The notes under the pieces are model-generated. The model was not told the origin of the DNA and did not search any database. It saw nothing but the letters and a program-made list of their open reading frames with translations. This document shows, in pieces, positions 42,832-52,486 of a stretch of DNA of 64,000 nt. Positions within the stretch are counted from its first letter, which is position 1; every line of letters begins with the position of its first letter. The position numbers and the translations under genes are program-made. The DNA is from Chitinophaga sp. Ak27. Lineage in GTDB: Bacteria > Bacteroidota > Bacteroidia > Chitinophagales > Chitinophagaceae. Location: the NCBI RefSeq assembly GCF_012726295.1, contig NZ_JABAOB010000002.1, positions 62,001 through 126,000 on the forward strand, given 5' to 3'.

Positions 42832-43827
42832 CATAGAAGGACTTTTCTCAGGCCAGGCAAATCCCTTTCCTCCCGGCAGGTATCTTTCTGTTTCCTGCAC
42901 ATAAAACGTATTCACGCCCTGGACACCAAGCCCAAAATAGTAGACGAATTTGTCTACATGTTCCTGGTATTCTCCAAACTCCCGGTACTCCCTGTGTAAT
43001 GTAAGCAGCTCTTCCAGATCCTCATTGTGAATTCGCAGTGTCTCCTTGCAGGCATCCTCCAGCGAAAGACCGTACTGTCGCTGAAGCACAAAGATCACAT
43101 TGAAAACCTCGGTTCCTTTCGCCAACTCTTTGGGCAACGAGTGAATATCATTTTGCCATATAATAATTCTAACCATCAGGCTTATCATTCGCCGGACGAC
43201 ACAGTGCTCCACGATATGATCGGGCAAAACCAGGCCTGATTCAATCTCCCCGAGAACCAGGTAAGGGTGCATCAGGACGGCATATTCGCGAATGGCTTTA
43301 TATACCGCGAAAGAGGGTGGGGGTTGATGGGCTGCTTTATAAGAATGTTCGACTTCAATCCCATACCTAAAGGTCAGGTAGAAGTATTGAATGAAACGCT
43401 TCATCCATATTTCAGGCATAAATGCCCGGAATTCATCCCTGATGAGCGCCAGGTGCTGGTAAATCGCATTTTCTTCCGGCAACGGAGAGGCCCCATTCAG
43501 AATTTCCATGCAACGAATGCGCTGTCGTTGCTTTTCCTCCAGCGATAAATCTTCCAGCTGATCGTCGAGCACTACATACTGGAGCATGAACCTGTTACAA
43601 GGGATAGTTTGTTCATACGTTAAGTCGGGCCACATACATGCAGTGCAGGCGTGTAACCGCATTTTTTTGTACTTCACAATTTGTTTAGGCGTCAGAAAAG
43701 TATAGTCATTATCGATCCATGATTCCATATCCTTACCCATTTGTTCCAAATGAGGATTAACGCGGTTGGGCCATGGGTAATAGTTTAGCGGCAGATAGTC
43801 TCTTGGGTTAATTTCTCGGGGTGTCAT
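42829..43827 (-). CDS. class I terpene synthase
   Basis: A 332-residue bacterial class I terpene cyclase. The aspartate-rich motif DDQLED is at residues 88-93, and the NSE triad is NDIHSLPKE (Asn226, Ser230, Glu234). The length and the all-helical pattern match sesquiterpene and diterpene cyclases. It would ionise a prenyl diphosphate with three Mg ions and cyclise it; the product cannot be read from sequence. No prenyltransferase or P450 gene is nearby, so it may act alone on a common prenyl diphosphate. It converges on the ECF41 gene across the long inverted repeat. Confidence 0.92.
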   Translation of the reverse strand: MTPREINPRDYLPLNYYPWPNRVNPHLEQMGKDMESWIDNDYTFLTPKQIVKYKKMRLHACTACMWPDLTYEQTIPCNRFMLQYVVLDDQLEDLSLEEKQRQRIRCMEILNGASPLPEENAIYQHLALIRDEFRAFMPEIWMKRFIQYFYLTFRYGIEVEHSYKAAHQPPPSFAVYKAIREYAVLMHPYLVLGEIESGLVLPDHIVEHCVVRRMISLMVRIIIWQNDIHSLPKELAKGTEVFNVIFVLQRQYGLSLEDACKETLRIHNEDLEELLTLHREYREFGEYQEHVDKFVYYFGLGVQGVNTFYVQETERYLPGGKGFAWPEKSPSM

Positions 43828-44311
43828 TGAGGGCGTTTTTGCTGTTTACTGATAAAATATATCCGGATGCATTTGCGCGTCCGGGCTAAGAACGTATGCA
43901 GAAATCTCTTTCTAAATATTCTCCGTCTATCCAATGCTGCTCAGTTATTTCCTACACGGGCGCCGGCAAATGTATTTTTGAATACGGGGAAGGATGGTGG
44001 AACTGGGAAAGTATGGAAGCTATCGCCGGAGTCATATAAATCGATTGGGTTACATTGAGGGTGAAATAATAACCAGTTTGAGCATGGGAATTTACAAAAA
44101 GTTCCAAAACATTGGCATTTTTTTGAACTTTTTTATGATGTAATTACCTGGAGCGTTTCATGGAATGAAAAACTGATGATAAGGGATACCGTCTCCTGTC
44201 TGGTGAAGACATGCGACTGATAACGATTATTCCAGGCAGTTATTTAGCCTTACATCTGGGGATGATGATAGGTAAAATAGTTACAGGGACATTTTAGATC
44301 GAAATGTAAAT
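43828..44311. other. non-coding gap
   Basis: About 480 bases upstream of the terpene synthase and downstream of the reductase gene. A 63-codon frame at 43867 exists, but its composition is not convincing. Nothing else was recognised. Confidence 0.4.
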
Positions 44312-44902
44312 TTAAGCCCGATAAGTCTGTGCAATAACCCCCTTCGGAAAAACCTTTACCTCGTCTAACTTCAGGTAAAGCGGTATTTTCAGCCCGGTGA
44401 AGATGGGTAATCCTGCACCCAATACGACAGGATGAATGGCCAGCTGGTACTCATCGACGAGACCTGTGGCAATAAGGTTCTGTATAAATCCTCCTCCGCC
44501 AATGGCTACGATCGGTTTTCCCGACTCGGTTTTAAGTGCCTTGATTCCTTCGGCCAGGTCGCCGTCGAAGATTCGCGCCCCGGCCCAGGAAGCGACGGCA
44601 GGCGACTGTTCCGCATTTGTGGCATGCCCTGGATCGATGCCTTTAAATCCGTTTTGGGTAAAGACGGCCTTGGGTATTTCGTTCATCGGCGCGGCAAACG
44701 GCCCGGTGGCGGTTGGCCAGTATGGCGCCAGCGTCTCAAACGTTTTCCTGCCCATGATGATCAACCCGGCTTGCCGGATTTTTTCGACACTCCAGGCGGC
44801 CGACTCTTCGTCGCCGGTTTTGAACACCCAATCTTTCCCGCCATCAGCGGCGCTTACAAAACCATCGAATGAAATCGACATTTTCACTATTAATTTTCGC
44901 AT
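44312..44902 (-). CDS. RibD C-terminal/dihydrofolate reductase-like protein
   Basis: A 196-residue NADPH-dependent reductase-fold protein. It begins MRKLIVKMSISFDGFVSAAD, the usual opening of the YyaP/RibD_C group, followed by AGLIIMGRKTFETLAPYWPT and the glycine-rich PIVAIGGGGFIQNLIATG. The frame continues open to 45097 through unrelated sequence; the ATG at 44902 matches the family. The substrate is unknown; these proteins are usually not true folate reductases. It diverges from the GNAT gene at 45097. Confidence 0.9.
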   Translation of the reverse strand: MRKLIVKMSISFDGFVSAADGGKDWVFKTGDEESAAWSVEKIRQAGLIIMGRKTFETLAPYWPTATGPFAAPMNEIPKAVFTQNGFKGIDPGHATNAEQSPAVASWAGARIFDGDLAEGIKALKTESGKPIVAIGGGGFIQNLIATGLVDEYQLAIHPVVLGAGLPIFTGLKIPLYLKLDEVKVFPKGVIAQTYRA

Positions 44903-45096
44903 AGCTAAATGATTTGTATCACAAATGTACCGAGCTCCTTTCTCAAGTTGCGGGTGCCAAAGCGACAATCTGAAGGGGCAAATGCGACTTGATTTATTGG
45001 AAAGTGCCTGGACTACTTTTTTTATAAAGAACTGGACCATGAACGTGGTCCAGGTAAAAAGTAGTTTTGTCATTTCATTCAATATAATTGACAGCA

Positions 45097-45543
45097 ATGG
45101 ATTACAAAATTAAAAAAGCAGGTCTGGCGGACTTAAACGATGCCGCGGAATTATTCAACCTGTACCGGGTTTTCTACCGCCAGGCCGATGACTATGAAAA
45201 ATGCAAGCAATTCATACGGGAAAGGCTAGACAACGAGCAGTCCAATATTTTTCTTGTTTATACAGGAGATAAAGCGGTGGGATTTGTGCAGCTGTACAAG
45301 ATGTACCATTACATTAAACTGGCCAAGCAATGGTTGTTGAGCGATTTGTTTGTTCATCCCGATTACAGAGGAAAAGGGCTATCTGTTGCCCTGATAGACC
45401 ATAGTAAGCAATGGTGTAACGAAACAGCCGCCTGCGGTTTGATGCTTGAAACGGAAAAAACAAATGACATCGGTAACACACTTTACCCTCGTTGTGGATT
45501 TGAATATGATGGGTTGCACAATTACTATTACTGGTGGAAATAA
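45097..45543 (+). CDS. GNAT family N-acetyltransferase
   Basis: A 148-residue acetyltransferase starting MDYKIKKAGLADLNDAAELF. The core is IFLVYTGDKAVGFVQLYKMY, then WLLSDLFVHPDYRGKGLSVA with the acetyl-CoA loop (RGKGLS), and TEKTNDIGNTLYPRCGFEYD. This is the compact GNAT form. The ATG at 45097 is preferred to TTG at 45088. The acceptor is unknown. An imperfect hairpin (GGAATGGCG/CGCCATTTCC, 45549-45581) follows as a likely terminator. Confidence 0.9.
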   Translation: MDYKIKKAGLADLNDAAELFNLYRVFYRQADDYEKCKQFIRERLDNEQSNIFLVYTGDKAVGFVQLYKMYHYIKLAKQWLLSDLFVHPDYRGKGLSVALIDHSKQWCNETAACGLMLETEKTNDIGNTLYPRCGFEYDGLHNYYYWWK

Positions 45544-45662
45544 AATAAGGAATGGCGGACCGTTACGGTTTCGCCATTTCCGAAATAAAATTTGTATGAT
45601 TGGAGTTTAATATCGTTATATTTAACATTGTATTCACAAACCGATGTTACTTTTGGCGGCTC

Positions 45663-46223
45663 ATGACTGCTAATCATACAGATGATTTACAACTACTTGC
45701 CCGCATAAAAGTGGGTGAATCGCGGGCATTTGATTTGTTGTTCGTGAAGTATTATCCCAACTTATTGCACTTTAGCAGGTCACTATTGCCTTATCCGAGT
45801 GATGAGGCAGAAGATGTTGTGTTAGAAGTATTCCACCAGTTCTGGCGAAACAGGGATACCATCAACATACATACTTCACTCTCCGCTTTCCTATACGTTT
45901 CCGTTAAAAACCGCATTTACGATTACCGCCGTAAATTAAAGCTCAATACCCCCCTGGAGGATATTCACGGCGACACGATGGCTAGCCAGGAGGGGCCGGA
46001 TCATACATTAAATTATAAAGAAGTCGCAGAAAATATCGAAAAGCTCATACGGCTGCTCCCTGAACGGATGCAGTTGATCTTCCGGATGAACAGGGAAGAT
46101 GAACTCAGCTACCAGGAAATTGCAGACCTTTTGGAGATCTCTATTAACTCTGTCAAAACCCAGATGTACCGCGCCATCAAATTCCTAAAAGAAACCTACC
46201 GGTTCGACAGCTCTGTTGTCTAA
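45663..46223 (+). CDS. ECF sigma factor of the FecI-like Bacteroidota group
   Basis: A 186-residue extracytoplasmic-function sigma factor. Region 2 reads FDLLFVKYYPNLLHFSRSLL and AEDVVLEVFHQFWRNRDTI, with FLYVSVKNRIYDYRR; region 4 reads LPERMQLIFRMNREDELSYQ and EIADLLEISINSVKTQMYRA. It is followed by the FecR-like gene and SusC/SusD, so it should direct transcription of the locus when the SusC signal is received. The ATG at 45663 fits the family; an exact TAnnTTTG (TACTTTTG, 45648-45655) lies only 8 bases upstream, which would give an almost leaderless mRNA if used. Confidence 0.93.
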   Translation: MTANHTDDLQLLARIKVGESRAFDLLFVKYYPNLLHFSRSLLPYPSDEAEDVVLEVFHQFWRNRDTINIHTSLSAFLYVSVKNRIYDYRRKLKLNTPLEDIHGDTMASQEGPDHTLNYKEVAENIEKLIRLLPERMQLIFRMNREDELSYQEIADLLEISINSVKTQMYRAIKFLKETYRFDSSVV

Positions 46224-46289
46224 AATATTTTTTTTTCGTTGTCATGATTTGTAATTGTTCTTACGTCTTATAGTAAAAGGACGTATAAA

Positions 46290-47285
46290 TTGAGAGAACA
46301 AGAACTTTACCTGTTGGTCACCAGGCACCTGTCGGGGCAAACCAGCGACGCGGAAAATGCCTGGCTGATGGACTGGATAGCTGCAGATAAGCGTAACCAA
46401 CAAGACTTCGACGAAATAAGAAGAGTGTGGCAGGAGCATCAGCGAGCTACCGATGAACAGGTGGGGCAGGCACTATCTGTTTTGCGGGCGAGGATTGCAG
46501 CCGATGAACAACGGCCGGCGCCGGTAAAATCCAAACGGGTACAGCTATACTGGTTTGCGGCAGCAGCCGGCATATTGGGTATGGTGCTGACTACCTGGTA
46601 TCTCTTTACACCTAAGCCCACCCATCATTTGCTTTCTTTAAAAGTTATTACACGCCCAGGAGAGAAAAAGACCATTGTGCTGGAAGACAGCACCAGGGTA
46701 ATATTAGGGCCCGAAAGTGAACTGTCTTATCCAGCGGCTTTTGATAAAAATAACAGAACGGTATCGGTAAAAGGGCAGGCCTATTTTGAGGTAAGCCAGG
46801 CGCCTCATCAGCCCTTTGTCGTAGCAACTTCCCTGTTGTCGGTACAGGTATTGGGTACCCGCTTCAATGTACAGGCAGATCCGAAAGCACCTACCAACAC
46901 GGTAGCTCTACTGGAAGGCGCAGTTAAAGTAAAACTGACAGGAGAAGAAACTTACCTGCTCAAGCCGGGACAGGAAATCTCCGTGAATCGTCATACCAAC
47001 CAAATAGCATTAAATCCCCTTGATTCCACGTCGGTATTGGGATGGCAGCAGAATGTGCTGATATTTAAGAATGAAGAATTTGGCAGCGCAGCTGCAAGGA
47101 TAGAAAAAATGTACGGTGTAAAGATTGTCTTTAATAATGGCGACGCAGCAACTACCCATCTTTATGCGCAATTTAAAAATGAACCGCTGGATGCTGTAAT
47201 GGCGGCTATCTGTACCTCCGGTGTGCTGACCTACCACCAACAGGGCGACACTATTTATGTGAATATGAAGAAAGGAACTAAATAA
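46290..47285 (+). CDS. FecR family anti-sigma factor
   Basis: A 331-residue membrane-anchored anti-sigma factor, started at TTG (AAAGGA lies just upstream). The cytoplasmic N-terminus (ELYLLVTRHLSGQTSDAENA) binds the sigma factor. One TM helix (WFAAAAGILGMVLTTWYLF, residues about 88-106) leads to the periplasmic FecR domain (VITRPGEKKTIVLEDSTRVI and QAYFEVSQAPHQPFVVATSL) and a DUF4974-like C-terminal domain (FKNEEFGSAAARIEKMYGVK). It should receive the signal from the STN domain of the downstream SusC protein. Confidence 0.93.
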   Translation: MREQELYLLVTRHLSGQTSDAENAWLMDWIAADKRNQQDFDEIRRVWQEHQRATDEQVGQALSVLRARIAADEQRPAPVKSKRVQLYWFAAAAGILGMVLTTWYLFTPKPTHHLLSLKVITRPGEKKTIVLEDSTRVILGPESELSYPAAFDKNNRTVSVKGQAYFEVSQAPHQPFVVATSLLSVQVLGTRFNVQADPKAPTNTVALLEGAVKVKLTGEETYLLKPGQEISVNRHTNQIALNPLDSTSVLGWQQNVLIFKNEEFGSAAARIEKMYGVKIVFNNGDAATTHLYAQFKNEPLDAVMAAICTSGVLTYHQQGDTIYVNMKKGTK

Positions 47286-47337
47286 AAAGCCGGTATCTAC
47301 GAAATGCCGGTTACCGCTATCAAATTGTTGGAATGTA
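47284..47337. repeat. leader hairpin repeat, copy 1
   Basis: AAAAAGCCGGTATCTACGAA then ATGCCGG and, after a few bases, CGCTATCAAATTGTTGGAAT. The second copy is 47436-47494. CCGG.AT/AT.CCGG can form a hairpin in both. Confidence 0.8.
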
Positions 47338-47435
47338 CTTGTATCTGGCGCAGGCCAGTTGAATTTGACTACCACCTAAACAACTAAAACTATTGCAACA
47401 TGAAGACTATGTAAGCTGTTACCAGGGTATGAATT

Positions 47436-47494
47436 AAAAAGAAACCGGCATCTACGAAATGCCGGTCGGATCGCTATTAAATTGTTGGAATCTA
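47436..47494. repeat. leader hairpin repeat, copy 2
   Basis: AAACCGGCATCTACGAAATG then CCGGT and CGCTATTAAATTGTTGGAAT. It ends 20 bases before the SusC start. Between the copies a tiny frame (MKTM then stop, at 47400) looks like a duplicated, truncated gene start. Confidence 0.8.
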
Positions 47495-47514
47495 ATTAAC
47501 GAATTTGCTAATTT

Positions 47515-50500
47515 ATGAAAAAAAAGAGTTATCCTGTATCTCTGATTTTACGTCTTTGCAGACTTTTAACAGTTATTGCACTTTTTTTGTGTTCCCGGCA
47601 AGCTTGGGCGGCACACCGGGTTGGAAATCTACAGGACCTGTCAAAGGTAAAATGCTCGCTGGCTGCGGTGAATATGCCACTCAGCGATGTATTTGATATA
47701 CTGCAAAAACAAACCGAATTTAATTTTATCTGTGTAGACAATACCAGGCTGCTAACAAAAAAAGTAAACCTGGTGAAGCGCGATAAAAGCCTCGCCGTCA
47801 TCCTCGATGAAATTGGCCAGGAGTTAAGCTTCTCCTATCGCCTTTCCGGTCATCAAATTATCATTGAATCTTTACGCGCACAAGCCGCAGCGGCCCCAGT
47901 ACCTGCACCCCGCCTGATAAAAGGGCATGTAACGGATGCAAAGAAGGTAGGCCTTCCCGGCGTATCGGTGCTTGTTAAAGGTACACATACAGGTACGATC
48001 ACCAGCCAGGAAGGCGACTTTTCCATCAAAGCCAGTACGGGCGATGTGCTCATTTTCAGCTTTATAGGCTTCCTGGTAAAGGAAGTACCCGTAGGTGATG
48101 GCGATAAGTATGATGTACAATTGGAAGAAAACTCCAAAGGCTTATCAGAAGTGGTAGTAACAGCTTTGGGTGTAAAGAAGGAAAAAACAAAGCTTGGCTA
48201 CGCTGTACAGGAAGTACAGGGCGAAAGCCTGGTGAAAGCACGGGAACCCAACCTCGTAAACTCCCTTACCGGTAGGGTAGCAGGCTTAAATATCAAAAAC
48301 TCTACTGACTTATTTCAGGACCCGGGCATATCCTTACGCGGCCGTAAACCCTTAATCGTGATCGATGGGGTGCCCGACCAAACAGCCGATTTCTATAAAG
48401 TAAATGCCGACGATGTAGAAAGCATGACCGTCCTGAAAGGCGCCAGTGCATCTGCATTGTATGGATCTATTGGCCAAAACGGGGCCATTATGATTACCAC
48501 CAAACGCGGTAAAGGCAAAACATTAAGCGTAGAGATCAATTCCTCCACACAACTACAACCCAGCTTTATACGTATACCTAATGTACAAACCGTTTACGGC
48601 GCAGGATTTAAAGGGAAATATACGTATGTGGACGGATCCGGTGGCGGACCTGAAGGTTCGGGTTGGATCTGGGGACCCAAACTTGATCAACGGGACCCCA
48701 GCACACCAAGCGGATATTTCGAAACGCCACAATTCAATAGTCCTATTGATACCGCCACCGGCAAACGTATTCCCTTGCCATTTATCTCCCGTGGTAAAAA
48801 TAACGTGAAGGACTTCTTCAACACCGGCGTGGTAGCCAGCAACACCATTAGCATCATGCAAAGCTCCGATAAAGGATCCTTCCGGGCCTCAGCTTCACAC
48901 ATCTATCAAAAAGGTATTGTACCTAATACCGGTTTGAACAACAGTTCATTTACAGTAGCCGGTAACTACAAATTATCAGATGCGTTAACCATGGATGCGC
49001 GACTGACCTATAATAAGCAGTATACCGACAATTTCCCTGAAACCGGCTATGGCCCTACCAACTACCTCTATAATCTCGTATTATGGACGGGCGCCGACGT
49101 AAGTGTAAAGGACCTGCGTAACTATTGGGTGCCAGGCAAAGAAGGCATTCAGCAACGTAACTACAACAACTCTTACTACAATAATCCCTATTTCCAGGCA
49201 TATGAATACCTGCGTGGATACAATAAGGATAATACTTTCGGCTCCCTGAACCTCTCGTATAAGATCAGCCCTGAGTTTTCAGTACAGTTCAGGAATGGTA
49301 TCAATACGTATGGTCTTAACCGTACCTATAAGGAGCCTAAGAGCTATATCGGCTATGGCAATAAGTCGAGGGGCCAGTTTACAGTAGCAACACAAAACTA
49401 TTTCGACATTGCGTCTGACCTCATTGGCGACTATAATCATACTTTTTCCAGCAAGTTCAAGATCCACGCGCAACTTGGCGGATCGAACTATTATCGCAAC
49501 TACAAGTGGGGAGATGCCAACACAGATGGTTTAACGGTTCCGGGTTTCTATAGTTTAAGTAACTCTGCTAACCCGGTACAGGCAGAGAATTTTGTGGAAG
49601 AGAGAAGAACCAGCAGTGCATATGGCGTGATCGACCTTGAATTCCTAAACGCCCTCTATCTTTCTGCTACCGGAAGAAATGATATTATCTCCACTTTGCC
49701 AACAGAAAACAACAGCTTTTTCTATCCATCTGTCAGCGCCGCTGTAGTCATTTCTCAACTCACTAAGTTGCCATCATGGGTTACTTTTCTGAAGGTGAGA
49801 AGTTCCTGGTCGAGGGTGTCCAGCGCTACGCTGAACGATAATAGCTATACCTATAGCTACCTGCCTTCTTTCAATAAAGGAACTATCTGGAATAACGTGC
49901 CCTCTTTGACTTACGGAAACGCCTTGCTGAACAAAAAGTTGATTCCGCAAACCTCAGACAGCTGGGAAGCCGGCGTGGATGCGAAGTTTTTTAACAGCCG
50001 GATTGGCATAGAAGCTACCTACTACCAAACCCGCGATTATAATAACATCGTTTCTGTGCCGACGTCCATTTCCAGTGGTTACAATAGCCTGCTCGCTAAT
50101 GGTAACGTATACCAACGCAAAGGCATAGAACTGGCGTTGACAAGTTCTCCAATACGGGGTAAAGTATTCAACTGGGATGTAGCGGTTAACTTCAGCAAAT
50201 ATCGCCGTTATCTGAAAGAGATCTACGGCAATGCGGAAACCCTGAACTTCCTGCGTGTAGGTGACCGCACCGATAAGATTTTTGCAGATGTATATCAGAA
50301 AGATCCGCAGGGTAACATCATCTACGGCAGCAATGGTTTTCCTTTGGATGATGCCTTCTCCCGTTTTATTGGTTATAATGATCCTGATTGGACTTATGGT
50401 ATGGAAAACAGTTTTACCTATAAGCAGTTCACCTTTAAATTCCTGGTAGATGGCCGTATCGGAGGGATGATGTATTCTACTACCAACCAGAAAATGTGGT

Positions 50501-50949
50501 GGGGCGGTACTCATCCGGGCACAGTAAATCATTTCCGTGATGAGGCGAATGAAGGTAAATCTACCTATGTAGGTAATGGGGTAGTGGTAACAGGTGGTGA
50601 GGCCACTTATGACAGCTATGGCAACATCGTAAAGGATACCCGTACGTTTGCGCCTAATACCAAGGCGGTGAACTATATCGACTATATGACCAACACCAGC
50701 AATGGCGCCAACAATAACTACAACTATTTTTCACAGACTTTCCTGAAGCTCCGGGAGGTAACGCTAACCTATCAGTTCCCATCGTCGTGGCTGCAAAGGT
50801 CATTTATCAAAGGTGCGACCGTATCCTTTGTGGGCCGCAACCTGTTGCTGTTCTCAAAAATGCCAAATGTAGACCCGGATCCAGCTGCGGATAATCTGCA
50901 GACGCCATCTACACGCTCTATGGGTATCAATTTTAATGTTAAGTTTTAA
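47515..50949 (+). CDS. SusC/RagA-type TonB-dependent transporter with STN domain
   Basis: A 1144-residue outer-membrane transporter. After a signal peptide (LLTVIALFLCSRQAWA) come an STN signalling domain (residues about 40-120; SDVFDILQKQTEFNFICVDN), a carboxypeptidase-regulatory-like domain (about 135-210; GHVTDAKKVGLPGVSVLVKG), a TonB-box-like LSEVVVTALGVKK, the plug (NSLTGRVAGLNIKNSTDLFQ and LRGRKPLIVIDGVPDQTAD) and a beta barrel ending in SMGINFNVKF with the terminal aromatic. The STN domain marks it as a transducer for the FecR/ECF pair upstream. It imports a substrate captured by the SusD protein encoded next. The substrate is not known. Confidence 0.96.
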   Translation: MKKKSYPVSLILRLCRLLTVIALFLCSRQAWAAHRVGNLQDLSKVKCSLAAVNMPLSDVFDILQKQTEFNFICVDNTRLLTKKVNLVKRDKSLAVILDEIGQELSFSYRLSGHQIIIESLRAQAAAAPVPAPRLIKGHVTDAKKVGLPGVSVLVKGTHTGTITSQEGDFSIKASTGDVLIFSFIGFLVKEVPVGDGDKYDVQLEENSKGLSEVVVTALGVKKEKTKLGYAVQEVQGESLVKAREPNLVNSLTGRVAGLNIKNSTDLFQDPGISLRGRKPLIVIDGVPDQTADFYKVNADDVESMTVLKGASASALYGSIGQNGAIMITTKRGKGKTLSVEINSSTQLQPSFIRIPNVQTVYGAGFKGKYTYVDGSGGGPEGSGWIWGPKLDQRDPSTPSGYFETPQFNSPIDTATGKRIPLPFISRGKNNVKDFFNTGVVASNTISIMQSSDKGSFRASASHIYQKGIVPNTGLNNSSFTVAGNYKLSDALTMDARLTYNKQYTDNFPETGYGPTNYLYNLVLWTGADVSVKDLRNYWVPGKEGIQQRNYNNSYYNNPYFQAYEYLRGYNKDNTFGSLNLSYKISPEFSVQFRNGINTYGLNRTYKEPKSYIGYGNKSRGQFTVATQNYFDIASDLIGDYNHTFSSKFKIHAQLGGSNYYRNYKWGDANTDGLTVPGFYSLSNSANPVQAENFVEERRTSSAYGVIDLEFLNALYLSATGRNDIISTLPTENNSFFYPSVSAAVVISQLTKLPSWVTFLKVRSSWSRVSSATLNDNSYTYSYLPSFNKGTIWNNVPSLTYGNALLNKKLIPQTSDSWEAGVDAKFFNSRIGIEATYYQTRDYNNIVSVPTSISSGYNSLLANGNVYQRKGIELALTSSPIRGKVFNWDVAVNFSKYRRYLKEIYGNAETLNFLRVGDRTDKIFADVYQKDPQGNIIYGSNGFPLDDAFSRFIGYNDPDWTYGMENSFTYKQFTFKFLVDGRIGGMMYSTTNQKMWWGGTHPGTVNHFRDEANEGKSTYVGNGVVVTGGEATYDSYGNIVKDTRTFAPNTKAVNYIDYMTNTSNGANNNYNYFSQTFLKLREVTLTYQFPSSWLQRSFIKGATVSFVGRNLLLFSKMPNVDPDPAADNLQTPSTRSMGINFNVKF

Positions 50950-52415
50950 TGCGCTGGTTTATGAAAAAAATCGTCTTTATATTATTAAGTATCCTTGTCA
51001 TACAGGCGGGATGTAAAAAGTTCAGTGAATTCCAGACAGACCCTAACAAGTCTACTATCGCTACGCCCGACCTGTTATTGAATGCGATCATACAGAATGC
51101 TTTTCAGTCTACCACCATCAGTGCTGCACTGGCCTGTCGCCAGATGGTATACACGGATGCGTCCAACGTCAACCAGTATTATGGCTGGAATAGAGCTGGC
51201 TTTGACACCTATGGCAGCTTGCGTCAGGTGCTGAAAATGGAACAGGCGGCTACTGCACAAGGCAAACCTGAATACCAGCCACTGGCCAAATTTTTCCGCG
51301 CCTGGTATTTCCTGCAGCTCACGCAAACCTTTGGCGATGTGCCTTATTCCAGTGCACTGAAAGGAGATGATGGGATAGGCGCTCCTGCCTACGACAAGCA
51401 GGAAGATATTTATCTCAACATCCTGAATGATCTGAATGCAGCCAATAGCCTCATTGCTGCAAGTACTACGGCTGTGCAGGGTGATATTCTCTATAACGGC
51501 AACATGCAGCAATGGAAACGGGCCATCAATGCGCTGTCACTGCGCGTGTTGATGAGTTTATCACTGAAGGAGGGCAAGTCTAAGATTGAAGTGAAAAAGC
51601 GTTTCGCAGATATCGTTAACAACCCGGCAACTTATCCGCTGCCAGCGGGCAACGATGATAACGTAGCGCTGAAATTCTACGACCTGCAGGGGAACCGGTA
51701 TCCGTACTTTAATAATAACGACTTACAGACGGCAGATTACATGGAGGAGAGCTTTGTTAATCTTCTGAAAGGACTCAAAGATGCACGGCTGTTCAGCTTT
51801 GCAGATAAGGCCCCCAAATTTGCCGCTTTACCGGCCACTGATTTCAATGCCTATGGTGGTGCAAAAGCGAGCGCACCAGTGAATGAAAATAACGCGCGCA
51901 CCGTTGCGGGCGAGGTGTCTAAAATCAATCCACGGTTTTATAATAACCCGGTAAACGAACAAAGCATTGCCCTGGGATATCCGGAGTTGCAGTTCATCCT
52001 TGCTGAAGGGGTGCTGAGGGGTTGGATTAGCGGTACGGCCAGCGACTACTATGAAAAAGGGATCCGCGCATCTATGGCTTTTTACAAGATTGACCAGGCA
52101 GCTATTGATAGTTACGTAGCACAAACTGCCGTGAAGCTATCCCCGACCGATGGCTTACGCCAGGTGATTACGCAGAAATACATTGCTGCATTCTTTAACA
52201 GCGGCTGGCAGCCATTCTACGAACAACGCAGAACAGGCTTTCCTGTATTTGATGTTTCCGGCGCAGGGATGCTTAATAACAATAAAATACCTAAAAGATG
52301 GATGTACCCGGAGAGCGAGTTGCAGCTGAATAAAGACCATGTACAGGCAGCTGTTGCCAGCCAGTATCCGGAAGGTGACAACATCAATGGCGTGATGTGG
52401 CTGATTAAACCGTAG
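50949..52415 (+). CDS. SusD/RagB-like surface lipoprotein
   Basis: A 488-residue outer-membrane lipoprotein that forms the lid of the SusC barrel and binds substrate. The signal is KKIVFILLSILVIQAGC. The body has TDPNKSTIATPDLLLNAIIQ, AWYFLQLTQTFGDVPYSSAL and DKQEDIYLNILNDLNAANSL, which match the SusD-like_2 group with its TPR-like helices. The start codon overlaps the SusC stop (TAATG), so translation is coupled; an alternative ATG at 50961 would remove four residues. This SusD group is often found in loci for non-glycan or unusual substrates. Confidence 0.95.
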   Translation: MRWFMKKIVFILLSILVIQAGCKKFSEFQTDPNKSTIATPDLLLNAIIQNAFQSTTISAALACRQMVYTDASNVNQYYGWNRAGFDTYGSLRQVLKMEQAATAQGKPEYQPLAKFFRAWYFLQLTQTFGDVPYSSALKGDDGIGAPAYDKQEDIYLNILNDLNAANSLIAASTTAVQGDILYNGNMQQWKRAINALSLRVLMSLSLKEGKSKIEVKKRFADIVNNPATYPLPAGNDDNVALKFYDLQGNRYPYFNNNDLQTADYMEESFVNLLKGLKDARLFSFADKAPKFAALPATDFNAYGGAKASAPVNENNARTVAGEVSKINPRFYNNPVNEQSIALGYPELQFILAEGVLRGWISGTASDYYEKGIRASMAFYKIDQAAIDSYVAQTAVKLSPTDGLRQVITQKYIAAFFNSGWQPFYEQRRTGFPVFDVSGAGMLNNNKIPKRWMYPESELQLNKDHVQAAVASQYPEGDNINGVMWLIKP

Positions 52416-52437
52416 AAATTTTATAAAGTATAAATAG

Positions 52438-52473
52438 GCTACGCTGCATCCATACCGGTGCGGCGTAGCTTTT
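52438..52473 (+). terminator. hairpin between SusD and phosphodiesterase genes
   Basis: GCTACGC (52438-52444) pairs with GCGTAGC (52463-52469), with GCA/TGC inside, and is followed by TTTT. It probably lowers expression of the downstream gene or ends the SusCD message. Confidence 0.7.
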
Positions 52474-52486
52474 AAAACAGATTGCA

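Noticed and set aside
43867..44058. 63-codon ORF in the gap after the terpene synthase
   Set aside because: Low-complexity composition, no start signals, and no neighbour relation.
45648..45655. TACTTTTG as the promoter of the ECF sigma gene
   Set aside because: It lies 8 bases before the chosen ATG, which leaves almost no leader; kept only as a remark in the gene entry.
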